This document shows positions 1 through 8,235 of a DNA stretch of 45,772 nucleotides, in pieces. Within the stretch, counting starts at the first letter, position 1. Each line of letters opens with the position of its first letter. The notes under the pieces are model-generated. The model was given only the letters and a program-made list of their open reading frames with translations. It did not search any database and had not been told where the DNA came from. Source of the stretch: Beijerinckiaceae bacterium (GTDB taxonomy: Bacteria; Pseudomonadota; Alphaproteobacteria; Rhizobiales; Beijerinckiaceae); contig JAUXWZ010000002.1 in the NCBI GenBank assembly GCA_030684835.1, positions 1-45,772 on the forward strand, in the 5' to 3' direction. The position numbers and the translations under genes are program-made.

Positions 1-1
1 C

Positions 2-658
2 GTCGGAGCGGCCATCATTAGTGTGATGCCATTTGCGACATTGGCTCTTGCACAGCAACCACCGCAATTTCCAAACATGACCTTTTTTATCTCGGGAGCG
101 CCTGGACCAGACGGCGCCAATCTTGGTGGGTTAGAAGGCGCGGACAAACATTGCCAGACGCTTGCTGCGCGGGCGGGGGCGGGGGGCAAGACCTGGCGCG
201 CTTATCTCAGCACGCAGGCAACAGACGGAAAACCGGCCGTCAACGCGCGCGAGCGCATTGGCAAGGGGCCGTGGGTGAATGCGACGGGCGTCCAGATCGC
301 GGCGGATGTGGATGCTCTGCATGATCCCGATCGCAATGTCATCAACACCGACACCGGCTTAACTGAATCAGGCCGCAAGGTGCCGAGCCGTCTTTTCATT
401 GTGAACCAACATGACATTCTTACCGGTTCGAACACGGACGGACGCGCCTTTCCTGCGGGCAAGGACATGACCTGCAGCAATTGGACAAAGGGTGGCGCGG
501 AAGGATCGGCAATGGTCGGCCATAGCGATCGGATGGGCTTGCGCGATGATGCTGCGTCGCGTTCGTGGAACACGGCGCACCCTTCGCGCGGATGCGACAT
601 GCCCTCGTTGCGCAGTTCAGGTGGGGGCGGCCTGATTTATTGCTTCGCTGCAAATTAG
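2..658 (+). CDS. Secreted protein of unknown function, 5' end outside window
   Basis: The reading frame is open to the left edge of the window, so the true start lies upstream. The first visible residues are hydrophobic and end in ALALA-QQ, a typical signal peptidase I site (the A-QQ junction is at about base 54), so the mature protein should be periplasmic or secreted. About 200 mature residues follow. They are rich in Gly, Asp and Asn and hold several Cys (around bases 160, 470, 590 and 645), which could form disulphides. The ending GGGLIYCFAAN resembles the tail of lectin-like or endostatin-like extracellular folds, but this is only an impression. A strong hairpin follows at 671-705, so this is probably the last gene of its transcript. 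Function unknown; the gene itself is secure. Confidence 0.75.
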   Translation, partial: VGAAIISVMPFATLALAQQPPQFPNMTFFISGAPGPDGANLGGLEGADKHCQTLAARAGAGGKTWRAYLSTQATDGKPAVNARERIGKGPWVNATGVQIAADVDALHDPDRNVINTDTGLTESGRKVPSRLFIVNQHDILTGSNTDGRAFPAGKDMTCSNWTKGGAEGSAMVGHSDRMGLRDDAASRSWNTAHPSRGCDMPSLRSSGGGGLIYCFAAN

Positions 659-670
659 CTTGATGCAAAT

Positions 671-705
671 GGGGGCGTGCTCAAGGGTGCGGCCTTGACG
701 CCCCC
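671..705 (+). terminator. Strong two-step hairpin after the secreted protein gene
   Basis: GGGGGCGT (671-678) pairs with ACGCCCCC (698-705), and inside it CAAGG (682-686) pairs with CCTTG (693-697). There is no clean T-run directly after it, so it may be a weak or Rho-assisted terminator, or an mRNA 3'-end stabiliser between the upstream gene and the dioxygenase gene. Confidence 0.45.
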
Positions 706-749
706 GCCGCCGTGCGCTTTCTTTGCCGCAACAAACGGGGGAGGGGTCC

Positions 750-1619
750 ATGGACGCCACGCAGGGATCCGACGCGGCGCAAGCTTCGCTGGCGGCAATC
801 ATTCATACAAGACCGCTGGCGCCTAGTATTGGCGTTGAAATTCTTGGCCTCGACCTTCGGGATGACCTCAGCGCCGTTGTGCTGGAGGCCATTCGCGACA
901 CGTGGCATCGCAATGGCGTCATCCTGATTCGCGGCCAGTCGCTTGATGAAGCCGCGCAGGTCAAGTTCGCGCAGCGGTTCGGCGATCTGGGCAAGGTTTT
1001 GCACGCGCACGAGGGCCGCTCCAGCCTGCCGGGAGTCATGTACATCTCGAACGTGCGCGAAAACGGCAAGCTCATCGGAGCGTTGCCCGATGGGGAAATG
1101 TATTTCCATTCGGACCAGTGCTATATCGAAACGCCAAGCGTCGGCACGATGCTTTTCGCGATGGAAGTTCCTTCCAAAGGCGGCGACACGATCTTCGCTA
1201 ACATGTTCGCCGCGTATGATGAATTGCCCGACGACTTGAAACGCAGGATCGAGCGTCGCAAGGCCCTCAACGTTTATGATTACCAGAACGCGGCGACCGT
1301 GCGCGGCTCTGAAGTGAAGGAAGGCGTGCCCTCCTTTGCGCATCCCATGGTGAAGGCGCATTCGGCGACAGGGCGCAAGGCGCTCTACTTCAACCGGCTG
1401 ATGACCGACCACATCGTTGGGATGGACCGGGCCGAGAGCGACACCTTGCTGGATCGCCTTTTCGATCATCAGGAGCAGGAGTGCTTCCTCTATCGCCATG
1501 TCTGGAAGCCGGGCGATCTTCTCTTATGGGACAATCGCAGCACGCTTCACGCGCGCTCCGATTTTGACGCGTCGGAGCGGCGCAAGATGCGGCGCACAGT
1601 GGTCGTGCGCGAACACTGA
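750..1619 (+). CDS. TauD/TfdA-family Fe(II)/2-oxoglutarate dioxygenase
   Basis: A 289-residue protein of the usual family length. It carries the iron-binding facial triad: H120 and D122 in FHSDQ, and a distal His near residue 267 in NRSTLHAR. An Arg pair near residues 281-282 (RRTVV) is the usual 2-oxoglutarate carboxylate anchor. The family oxidises small substrates such as taurine, alkyl sulfonates or aryloxyacids with O2 and 2-oxoglutarate in the cytoplasm. I chose ATG 750 because GGGGGAGGGG lies just upstream; a TTG at 723 is in frame but has no such site. A TAXI-TRAP importer follows about 100 bases downstream on the same strand, which suggests that the dioxygenase acts on the compound the importer brings in. 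The sequence does not identify the substrate, so I do not call it TauD. Confidence 0.88.
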   Translation: MDATQGSDAAQASLAAIIHTRPLAPSIGVEILGLDLRDDLSAVVLEAIRDTWHRNGVILIRGQSLDEAAQVKFAQRFGDLGKVLHAHEGRSSLPGVMYISNVRENGKLIGALPDGEMYFHSDQCYIETPSVGTMLFAMEVPSKGGDTIFANMFAAYDELPDDLKRRIERRKALNVYDYQNAATVRGSEVKEGVPSFAHPMVKAHSATGRKALYFNRLMTDHIVGMDRAESDTLLDRLFDHQEQECFLYRHVWKPGDLLLWDNRSTLHARSDFDASERRKMRRTVVVREH

Positions 1620-1721
1620 ACCGCGAACGCGGCATTGACTTGCCGCTGCGTTTGATCAATCTCGCAGTCCTAAGAATGTTCGCAGGCGCTTCGACAAGGG
1701 GTGCTGCAAGGGAGGAAAACA

Positions 1722-2741
1722 ATGTTCAGGATGATCACCAGGATGGGCGCCGCCGCCGCGTGCGCCACACTCGCCGCCTCTACCGCGATGGCGCAGTTCA
1801 ACGACAAGAAGGCGATCAGCTATTCTGTCGATGGCGCAACGGCCACCGGCTATTTCAAGGTCGTCACTGAATCGATCAACGGGATTGTGCGCGAGGCCTA
1901 TCCGGGCACGGACGCGACTTATAAGCCGGGCTCTCCCGCTGGCGGCATTCTCAATCTCTCGACGGGCCGTTCAGACTTCGCGTTCAATGCGTCGCCGGTT
2001 GAAATTGCTTACGCCAATGAAGGCAAGGCCCCCTTCAAGGAAAGCTACAAGGGCAAGTTTCACTTCGTGATGATGCTGCACGAGGGGCTTATCGTGCACA
2101 ACCTCATGACGAAGGACTGGGCCGATCGCCATAGCATCGCGTCCTTTGACGATATCGCAGCGAAAAAACCGCCGATGCGCATCACGGTCAATCTGGCCGC
2201 GAACCTGCAATCTACAGTTACGATGTATCAGCTTTTCTTCGGCGCGTTCGGGATCAACGAGGCGCAAGCCACTGACGGCGGCAAGAGCATGATCCGCGGC
2301 AATTCGGCGACGGGCTTTGATGCGCTGCGCGACGGCAAGGTGGATGTGTTCATCAATGGCGGCTTCGTTCCGACGTCGGAAGTGACCGAGGTGTCGCGCG
2401 GGCGCCCGCTGCAATGGATTTCGGCCGATCCTGCAAAGTTGGAGAAGGAAGCCCAGAAATGGGGCCTCAAGCTCGCGACGATTCCCAAGGGCGCATATCC
2501 GTTCATTACCAAGGACGAGACGACGCTTTCGATCTGGAACGCCATTGTCGCGGGTGACCATGTCACCGAGGAAACGGTTTACAAGTTCACCAAGGCGCTT
2601 CTGGAGAATGAGCCCCGGATGCGCACCATCCATCCGACGCTGGGAAAATTCTCCCGCGCCGATGCAGCCAAAAACGTGACCGGGCTTTCCGTACACAAGG
2701 GCGCCGAGCGTTATTATCGTGAAGCCGGTCTGATCAAGTAA
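1722..2741 (+). CDS. TAXI-family TRAP transporter solute-binding protein
   Basis: A 339-residue periplasmic binding protein. A signal peptide runs to residue 24 (ending STAMA before QFND). The mature part has the TAXI family pattern: SPAGGILNLSTGRSDFAF, a PPMRITVNL strand near mid-protein, and GNSATGFDALRDGKVDVFING, the motif around the ligand cleft. ATG 1722 is preceded by GGAGG at 1711-1715; an earlier in-frame GTG at 1701 lacks a ribosome site. The permease gene starts 10 bases after its stop, so the two are one transcription unit. The protein should capture an organic anion in the periplasm and hand it to the membrane subunit, driven by an ion gradient. The ligand is unknown; the dioxygenase upstream may use it. 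Confidence 0.9.
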   Translation: MFRMITRMGAAAACATLAASTAMAQFNDKKAISYSVDGATATGYFKVVTESINGIVREAYPGTDATYKPGSPAGGILNLSTGRSDFAFNASPVEIAYANEGKAPFKESYKGKFHFVMMLHEGLIVHNLMTKDWADRHSIASFDDIAAKKPPMRITVNLAANLQSTVTMYQLFFGAFGINEAQATDGGKSMIRGNSATGFDALRDGKVDVFINGGFVPTSEVTEVSRGRPLQWISADPAKLEKEAQKWGLKLATIPKGAYPFITKDETTLSIWNAIVAGDHVTEETVYKFTKALLENEPRMRTIHPTLGKFSRADAAKNVTGLSVHKGAERYYREAGLIK

Positions 2742-2751
2742 GGCTGCCTCG

Positions 2752-4725
2752 ATGATTCATGACGACACCCCGAGCGCGCGTTTGCGCGCCCGGGCGACGA
2801 TGGTCCATGCGATGGAGCTTGTCGGTGAGACGCAACGCGTCAAGCCGGTGGGCTTCACTTATTTCTTGGTCGGGGCGCTCTCCGTCCTGGCGACGCTTGT
2901 CATTTCCTATTACGCGCTAATCGCCCATGCGACGCAGCATTATCAGGTGTCAGTATTTCTGGCGCTTATGCTGCCGATCTGTTTCGTCACGACGACGATT
3001 CATGCGCGCGTGGAAATTGTTACGCCCGTTGACTGGTTTCTTGGCCTTGCGGGCAGCGCCGCCTCCATCTGGTTTGCGCTGAGCGAAGGGCGCATTTCGA
3101 ACTGGATGGCGGGCTTCTCCGAGCTTGAAACCGGCGATTACATCGCGGGCACGACGATTGTCTTACTGACGATTGAGATTTGCCGGCGCACGGTGGGCAT
3201 CGGGCTCACCGGCATCTTGTTTTTGCTGCTTGCCTATGTGGCGTGGGGACATTTGCTAACGGGGAGTTTTCGCCACCCGCCGGTTGGCTATCCCTATTTT
3301 CTCGAAATGCAGGTCATTACGACGGACGGCATCTTCGGTTCCCCGCTTTACGTGGCAGCAAGTTATGCTTTCCTGTTTGTCCTGTTCGGCAATTTTTATG
3401 TGCTGAGCGGCGGAGGCCAATTGTTCTTCGATGTCGGCGCCGCGCTTACTGGCCGCATGGTCGGCGGACCCGCCAAGGCCTGCGTTGTGTCCAGCGGACT
3501 CTATGGATCGATTTCCGGCAGTCCTGTGGCGGACGTGGCGACCACGGGGCCGGTCAGCATTCCCATCATGAAGAAGATCGGTATTCCGTCCGAGCGCGCG
3601 GGCGCCATTGAGGCTGCAGCGTCAACGGGCGGGTCGATGCTTCCGCCTGTCATGGGCGCGGTCGCCTTCATTATGGCCGACTTCACCGGCATTCCGTATT
3701 TGCAGATCTGCATTTATGCGACGCTACCGGCGATCGGGTATTATTTCGGCGTCTTTACACTCGTCCATTTCGAAGCGATGCGGCTCAACCTGCCGAGGCT
3801 CCACGACAGCCAGATCGTGGGCATTAAGATCGCCCTGCAACGCAATTGGCCCAGCCTCATGCCTCTTGCTGTGATGATGTGGTTGCTCACAAGCGGCTAT
3901 TCAGCGGCCTATGTGGCGGGCGGTTCGGCGCTGTCTGTCATTGCGGCCAGCTGGTTTTCGACGCGCGAAAACCGCATTGGCCCGCAAAGGTTCGTTCAGG
4001 GCTGTGTCGAAACCTGCATGTCGTCGGTGCCGCTGGCGGCGGCGGTTGCTGCTGCGGGCATGGTCATTGGGTGCATCGAGCTGACCGGGCTTTCGGGCAA
4101 GTTCACGCTGCTTTTGTTCCAGCTTTCAGGCGGCTATCTCATTCCGTCATTGATGCTGTCAGGGGTCATCCTCATCCTGCTGGGCATGGGGATGCCGACG
4201 ACCGGCGTTTACATCATGGGCGTGGCGCTGCTTGCGCCCGTGCTGATTGGCAAGTTTGGCTTGCCGACCATGCCGGTGCATATGTTCCTGCTGTTCTACG
4301 CATGCCTGTCGGCCATCACGCCGCCTGTCGCAGTGGCGAATTTCGCCGCCGCTTCTATTGCGGGCGCCAATCCGTTCAGGCTGGGGCCTTACGCTGTGAA
4401 GCTCGCCATCGGCGGCTTCATGCTGCCGTTCTTTTTTCTCTTCAATGGCGGCATCCTTCAGCTGGGCGGCTGGGACGCTGTCCTTTGGGACACGTCGGCC
4501 GGGCTTACGCTCGTTTTCTGCGCCGTCGTTTCGCTGCACGGACATGTTCGCCGAATGGTCATTCCGGCCCTGCTGCGTGTGGTGTTTGCAGGGTTTGCTG
4601 TCGCGATCATTTATCCGGACAAACTGTCGCAGGCCGTTTGCATCATTGCAGGCATCGTGCTGTTCGCCGTGCTGCATCGTATGGCGCGCAACCGGGAAGA
4701 AAATTCGGCGCTCGCGGCGGTCTAA
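2752..4725 (+). CDS. TRAP transporter fused permease (DctQ-DctM type)
   Basis: A 657-residue inner-membrane protein in which the small 4-helix DctQ-like part (about residues 35-170) is fused to the large DctM-like part, as is usual for TAXI systems. Typical DctM signatures are visible: GGPAKACVVSSGLYGSISG near residue 245, a STGGSMLPPVMGAVAFIMA helix around residue 290, GMGMPTTGVYIM around residue 480, and the segment SAITPPVAVANFAAASIAG in the second half. It starts 10 bases after the binding-protein gene and completes the transporter. The C-terminus ends in a basic tail in the cytoplasm. Transport is expected to be sodium- or proton-coupled. No recognisable terminator follows directly. Confidence 0.92.
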   Translation: MIHDDTPSARLRARATMVHAMELVGETQRVKPVGFTYFLVGALSVLATLVISYYALIAHATQHYQVSVFLALMLPICFVTTTIHARVEIVTPVDWFLGLAGSAASIWFALSEGRISNWMAGFSELETGDYIAGTTIVLLTIEICRRTVGIGLTGILFLLLAYVAWGHLLTGSFRHPPVGYPYFLEMQVITTDGIFGSPLYVAASYAFLFVLFGNFYVLSGGGQLFFDVGAALTGRMVGGPAKACVVSSGLYGSISGSPVADVATTGPVSIPIMKKIGIPSERAGAIEAAASTGGSMLPPVMGAVAFIMADFTGIPYLQICIYATLPAIGYYFGVFTLVHFEAMRLNLPRLHDSQIVGIKIALQRNWPSLMPLAVMMWLLTSGYSAAYVAGGSALSVIAASWFSTRENRIGPQRFVQGCVETCMSSVPLAAAVAAAGMVIGCIELTGLSGKFTLLLFQLSGGYLIPSLMLSGVILILLGMGMPTTGVYIMGVALLAPVLIGKFGLPTMPVHMFLLFYACLSAITPPVAVANFAAASIAGANPFRLGPYAVKLAIGGFMLPFFFLFNGGILQLGGWDAVLWDTSAGLTLVFCAVVSLHGHVRRMVIPALLRVVFAGFAVAIIYPDKLSQAVCIIAGIVLFAVLHRMARNREENSALAAV

Positions 4726-4905
4726 GGGTATGGCCCCGCTGCGCTTCGGGGTGCGTCCGCTAGGCGTGGAAGCCGTCGGAAATTGACCGGTTTTGGGGGC
4801 AATTCCCCTATCAGACGCGGTGAAGGCCCGCGATGTGCGGATCGCTAGCGGCTCCAGCAAGCTTGCAGTCCGCGCGCGCATTGTTGCGAATGCGTCGCGG
4901 GCGCC

Positions 4906-4936
4906 TTGACAGAAAACCTTTTGGGCGCATTTGTAT
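4906..4936 (+). promoter_or_regulatory. Possible promoter for the leader and 57-residue protein
   Basis: A perfect TTGACA lies at 4906-4911 and a loose -10-like TTGTAT at 4931-4936, spaced 19 bases. The -35 is good, but the spacing is long and the -10 is weak. It sits about 170 bases ahead of the small gene, so the transcript would carry a long leader. Confidence 0.3.
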
Positions 4937-5044
4937 TGGTGTGCGTACGCTCTTGCGTATGTGCGGTTCACAGGAACTTTAACCCCATGCCAAGCGACAG
5001 TGACAGTCGATTGACCTTGCCGTTTTTGGCCAGCGTGGACGCTT

Positions 5045-5104
5045 GATCTCCTGATCGGGCTCCCCCCGCGACCTGGCCGAAAGCGGCAGGTCGTTACGGA
5101 GGTG
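5045..5104 (+). promoter_or_regulatory. Structured leader that may gate a small gene's ribosome site
   Basis: Directly before the 57-residue gene a 7-bp stem pairs CGACCTG (5069-5075) with CAGGTCG (5087-5093), with a CCGAAAG-type inner loop. The ribosome site GGAGG follows at 5098-5102. Upstream, ATCTCC (5045-5050) and CTCCCCCC (5060-5067) could both pair with GGAGGTGAG instead. Two alternative folds, one hiding and one freeing the ribosome site, are therefore possible. I do not recognise it as a named riboswitch. The pairing is visible; a regulatory role is inference. Confidence 0.4.
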
Positions 5105-5108
5105 AGCT

Positions 5109-5282
5109 ATGACCATCAACACCCGACGTCTTCGTGCGTCGCTGCCCGCCGTAACCAACGGGCGGCCGGTCGCCCCCAAGAGAGGCCGTGAGCATTCATA
5201 CGCTCTGTGGCTGCTTGCGTTGCTGCCGGTGGCGGCGCTCTTCGCGTTCCACTTCGTGTCGGACTTTCTCGCGCGAAGCTGA
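5109..5282 (+). CDS. Small single-helix membrane protein, 57 residues
   Basis: A short gene with all the marks of a real one. A perfect GGAGG lies 6 bases before ATG 5109, a basic N-terminal half (several Arg and Lys up to RGREH) is followed by one hydrophobic helix, YALWLLALLPVAALFAF, and the protein ends in FLARS. A rho-independent terminator follows 30 bases after the stop, and a structured leader precedes it. The positive-inside rule puts the N-terminus in the cytoplasm. I recognise no family. It could be a small regulator of a membrane complex, or a leader peptide whose translation is sensed. The next gene starts about 230 bases away, beyond the terminator, which argues for a free-standing small gene. 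Confidence 0.6.
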   Translation: MTINTRRLRASLPAVTNGRPVAPKRGREHSYALWLLALLPVAALFAFHFVSDFLARS

Positions 5283-5312
5283 ACGCTGGAGCGATGCGAC
5301 TCCAAATGCGAG

Positions 5313-5339
5313 CGCCTCCGGTCTTGCCGGAGGCGTTTT
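5313..5339 (+). terminator. Rho-independent terminator of the small membrane protein gene
   Basis: A perfect 9-bp stem pairs CGCCTCCGG (5313-5321) with CCGGAGGCG (5327-5335) around loop TCTTG and is followed by TTTT. It closes the transcript of the 57-residue gene. Confidence 0.85.
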
Positions 5340-5472
5340 GCGTTCAGCACGCTGGGACGGTCGTGGCCGCGATAGGGGGCTCGCCGACACGGAGCTGCGG
5401 TGATGCTCGTGTCTCAGTCGATGCAACGCGGCAGCGGGGAGCGCGTTCTGTTCCGGTAGCCTGTTGGCGGGC

Positions 5473-5494
5473 TGCTCCGGCGCGCGCCGGAGCA
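5473..5494. repeat. Perfect 22-bp palindrome just before the GT87 gene
   Basis: The half TGCTCCGGCGC (5473-5483) is followed at once by its exact reverse complement (5484-5494), with no spacer. It lies 17 bases before the chosen ATG of the glycosyltransferase gene and ends just before its ribosome site GGGGGAG (5496-5502). It could be an operator for a dimeric protein or an mRNA hairpin affecting initiation. Confidence 0.6.
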
Positions 5495-5511
5495 ATGGGG
5501 GAGCATGGCGC

Positions 5512-6660
5512 ATGACAGGTGCAGTGGCGCGGGGCGCAGGTCGTTTTTTCCTGTGCCTTTTCTTTGTCTGGGTGATCGCGGGCGAAGCGGCCCGGGTGCA
5601 GCCGGGTGATTTACTGTGGGATTTCGGCTCCTTTGTCGCTTCCGCGCAGGCAGGCAGACAAGGGCTGAATCCTTATGGGATTTATCCGCTTACGTTTTAT
5701 ATTTCCCTGCCCGGTTTCGAAGCCTGGAACCCTAACCTCAACCCCCCTGTCTCTGTGTTGCTTTTTCAACTTTTCGGCTCGGAAAATCCGCACGCCGCAT
5801 TCATTGTGTGGCGCTGGGTTTCGGTCGCTATTTATGTTGCGATCGTCTCGCTCCTGTTGTGGCGATATCCCGTAGAGCGGCCGCTGCCGCTCATCCTTTG
5901 TCTTTTCGCGCTGGCGGGCTTCTGGGACACGTTGCTTCTGGGGCAAATCTATCTTCCGCTTGTGCTTGCCACCGTCGCCGCCTGGCTGCTTCTCGAGCGT
6001 CGCGAAGACTTATGGGCTGGCCTCCTGATCGGCTTCGTTGTTTGCCTGAAGCCAAACTTCCTGGTGTGGCCGGCTCTGCTGTTCCTCTCCGGCTCCTTCC
6101 GCGTCGCACTCATCGCGAGCGCCACGGCCGCAGCCATCAGCCTTGTGCCGCTGCTCGTCTATGGGCCCGGCGTCTACATGCAATGGATCGAGCTCGTCCT
6201 GTCCGACAAGGAGCGGCCGTTCTTTCTTACCAACGCCTCCCTGATGGGCCTTGCCGCGCGCGCCGGGCTTTCGACGGCGGGCGCAGCGATGGGCGCTCTG
6301 GTTCTCGCCAGCCTTGCCGCCTGGGCGCTCCTGCGCCGGCCGCCGCCGCTACAGGTGAGCGCGATTGCCCTTGTCGCGGCCGTGCTGGCCTCTCCCTTGG
6401 GCTGGATCCATTACACTTTGTTCCTGTTGCCGATCATCGTGGCGAGATGGGACGCGATCGCGATGCGCCTTGTCGCCATCACCTTCGCAACGCCTGTCCC
6501 GTTCGTAATCGATCAAATGTCGCAGCCCATGCTCACGCGCCTCACCATCGGCTCGGTATATGCTTGGGGTTTACTTCTCTGTTTCGGCTTGCTGCTGTGG
6601 GAAGTCTGGCGAGAAAATACGGCGTCTCGCGCTTTTACGTCACCCGCCGTCGCTCGGTGA
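5512..6660 (+). CDS. GT87-type (DUF2029-like) polyprenol-linked glycosyltransferase
   Basis: A 382-residue protein with about 10 membrane helices. A first-loop acidic motif, DLLWDFGSFVASAQAG followed by GLNPYG, and NPNLNPPVSVLLF near residue 75 fit GT-C enzymes of family GT87, which move a sugar from a polyprenyl-phosphate donor on the periplasmic side of the membrane. ATG 5512 has GGGGGAG 9 bases upstream; an earlier in-frame start at 5464 would run through the 22-bp palindrome. The gene faces the three-paralogue operon and its last 21 bases overlap the end of the first opposing gene. The acceptor is unknown; the UbiA-type gene nearby could supply the lipid-phosphate donor. Confidence 0.72.
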   Translation: MTGAVARGAGRFFLCLFFVWVIAGEAARVQPGDLLWDFGSFVASAQAGRQGLNPYGIYPLTFYISLPGFEAWNPNLNPPVSVLLFQLFGSENPHAAFIVWRWVSVAIYVAIVSLLLWRYPVERPLPLILCLFALAGFWDTLLLGQIYLPLVLATVAAWLLLERREDLWAGLLIGFVVCLKPNFLVWPALLFLSGSFRVALIASATAAAISLVPLLVYGPGVYMQWIELVLSDKERPFFLTNASLMGLAARAGLSTAGAAMGALVLASLAAWALLRRPPPLQVSAIALVAAVLASPLGWIHYTLFLLPIIVARWDAIAMRLVAITFATPVPFVIDQMSQPMLTRLTIGSVYAWGLLLCFGLLLWEVWRENTASRAFTSPAVAR

Positions 6661-8235
6661 TCGGGCGGATGCATCCAGCGTCTGCGGCGGCCGCGCGAGA
6701 TAGAGCCGCCAATCGGACGTTTCGCCCATGTAGATAAAGTGCTCCGCGAGATAGGCGGCGTACAGTCGGCGCATTCCATCGGACGTCCAGAACTCGATTG
6801 GTCGTTTGGGGACGAGAACGGCATGAACATCATTGAACAACCGCTCTGCAGGCGGGAAGCTCGCTTCGTTGATTGTGCGTCCCCAATGATGCCATGTGTT
6901 GTCACCGAGCGGGGGGCGGAGTCCGAGCCCCGCTGAGAACGGGTTCACGAAGTCCAGTACGAGCGTGCGCTGCGCGTCTGCGCCCAGCACGCGCAACGCC
7001 TCGGCGCCGTCGTGCAGGTTCTGGAAGTAGAGGCGGAAGCCGGCTTGGTGGTCCTTCGGACCGACCGTCGCGAGGCGAATGCCGGAGAAACCCGGCAGCG
7101 GCGCCGGTTCGCCGCGCTTCGTAAGCGCCAGCGTCGTATGCGTCGCCAGCGTCCCGAACGTGTGTACGATGGTCGGCAGCAGAAACCCCAGCAACAACAG
7201 GTGGACGCCGCCGACAAGGGCGCCCGGACGCCACTCTGCCTTGTCCCTATCGCGCCTCGCCACGAGTTCGGCCGCCACGACGGCGCCGGCTGCGAGTGTG
7301 ACAAGACCACGGTGCTGGAAGTTCTGCACGATAAGCAGAAAGCCTGCACCCGCGCAAAAGGCCAGAAAGAATAGGTCTCGCAGACGTCCCGTGCGCCAGA
7401 TGATAAGCGCCGCAAACACGCCGTAGGCTGTGAGGTCAGCCAGATTGAGCATGAGAATGCTTAAGTAGCGCTCTACATCAGATACATTGCCGCTCACCCG
7501 CGCGGCCTCCAGAAGGTCGGCGACATGGGAGGCGGAGCCGCGCCATACCGCCTCGACGCCAGCGCAAACGAGGAGGACTGCGCAGCCGATGACAAAGGCG
7601 TCCCAGCGGCGCGGGGAGGCGACGAACAGGAATGCGACGAAGGCCGCAGCAAAGGCGGCGTAAGTTATCTTGGTGTAAGCCAGCAATGTGATGAGCAGGG
7701 TGGCGCAGATCACGTCGAGCAGGCGCTGCCTGCGGCTGGCTTGCAACGGCGGGAGATAATAGACGAGCAGCAGGCCGAGCCCCACCCAGCCGATCCGGTT
7801 GTAGAACATCGCGAAGGAAAGCTCCGCCACGCTCTCTCCAAAATTGGCCGGCGCCGCCAGCACCAGGATCAGGTACAGAGCGAAGGGCGCAGCGATCGCC
7901 GGGCGCAGGCGAGAGGCGAGCGTCCACGCCATGACAGGTGACAGGGCGAGTATGAACAGGGACATCCCCCAGGGCATGGCGGCCCCCATGCTGCCGGATA
8001 GCCAATACCCTACCGCCGGAATGACATAGACCATCGGGCCCATGGCCGAGTGGAAGTCCCGGTTCGGGATCTGCCCCTGTGCGATACGCCAAGCTCCATC
8101 GAGAAAGACGAAGAGGTCATTCACATACTTCGTGGTCACCGTCTCGGCTGGAGCCGCGAGCATCACGGCTCCGATCACCGACATGGCGATCACGAAGAGG
8201 ATCGTCGGCCGCGTACGCATATCCGATATCGTCAT
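6640..8235 (-). CDS. Polytopic membrane protein, tandem paralogue A (GT-C-like)
   Basis: A 531-residue protein with about 10 hydrophobic helices, then a soluble C-terminal part from about residue 380. It shares diagnostic blocks with the next two upstream genes: IPNRDFHSAMGP after the first helix, a LSGSMGAAMP segment, FYNRIGW, a T-K-x-T-Y block, and in the C-terminal part DFVNPFSAGLGLRPP-GD-W. An Asp/Arg-rich first external loop is typical of GT-C transferases, so a membrane sugar transferase is my best guess, but I recognise no named family. ATG 8235 overlaps the stop of paralogue B (ATGA, 4 bases), so translation is probably coupled. It is the last gene of the operon and meets the GT87 gene tail to tail. 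Confidence 0.7.
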   Translation of the reverse strand: MTISDMRTRPTILFVIAMSVIGAVMLAAPAETVTTKYVNDLFVFLDGAWRIAQGQIPNRDFHSAMGPMVYVIPAVGYWLSGSMGAAMPWGMSLFILALSPVMAWTLASRLRPAIAAPFALYLILVLAAPANFGESVAELSFAMFYNRIGWVGLGLLLVYYLPPLQASRRQRLLDVICATLLITLLAYTKITYAAFAAAFVAFLFVASPRRWDAFVIGCAVLLVCAGVEAVWRGSASHVADLLEAARVSGNVSDVERYLSILMLNLADLTAYGVFAALIIWRTGRLRDLFFLAFCAGAGFLLIVQNFQHRGLVTLAAGAVVAAELVARRDRDKAEWRPGALVGGVHLLLLGFLLPTIVHTFGTLATHTTLALTKRGEPAPLPGFSGIRLATVGPKDHQAGFRLYFQNLHDGAEALRVLGADAQRTLVLDFVNPFSAGLGLRPPLGDNTWHHWGRTINEASFPPAERLFNDVHAVLVPKRPIEFWTSDGMRRLYAAYLAEHFIYMGETSDWRLYLARPPQTLDASARSPSDGG

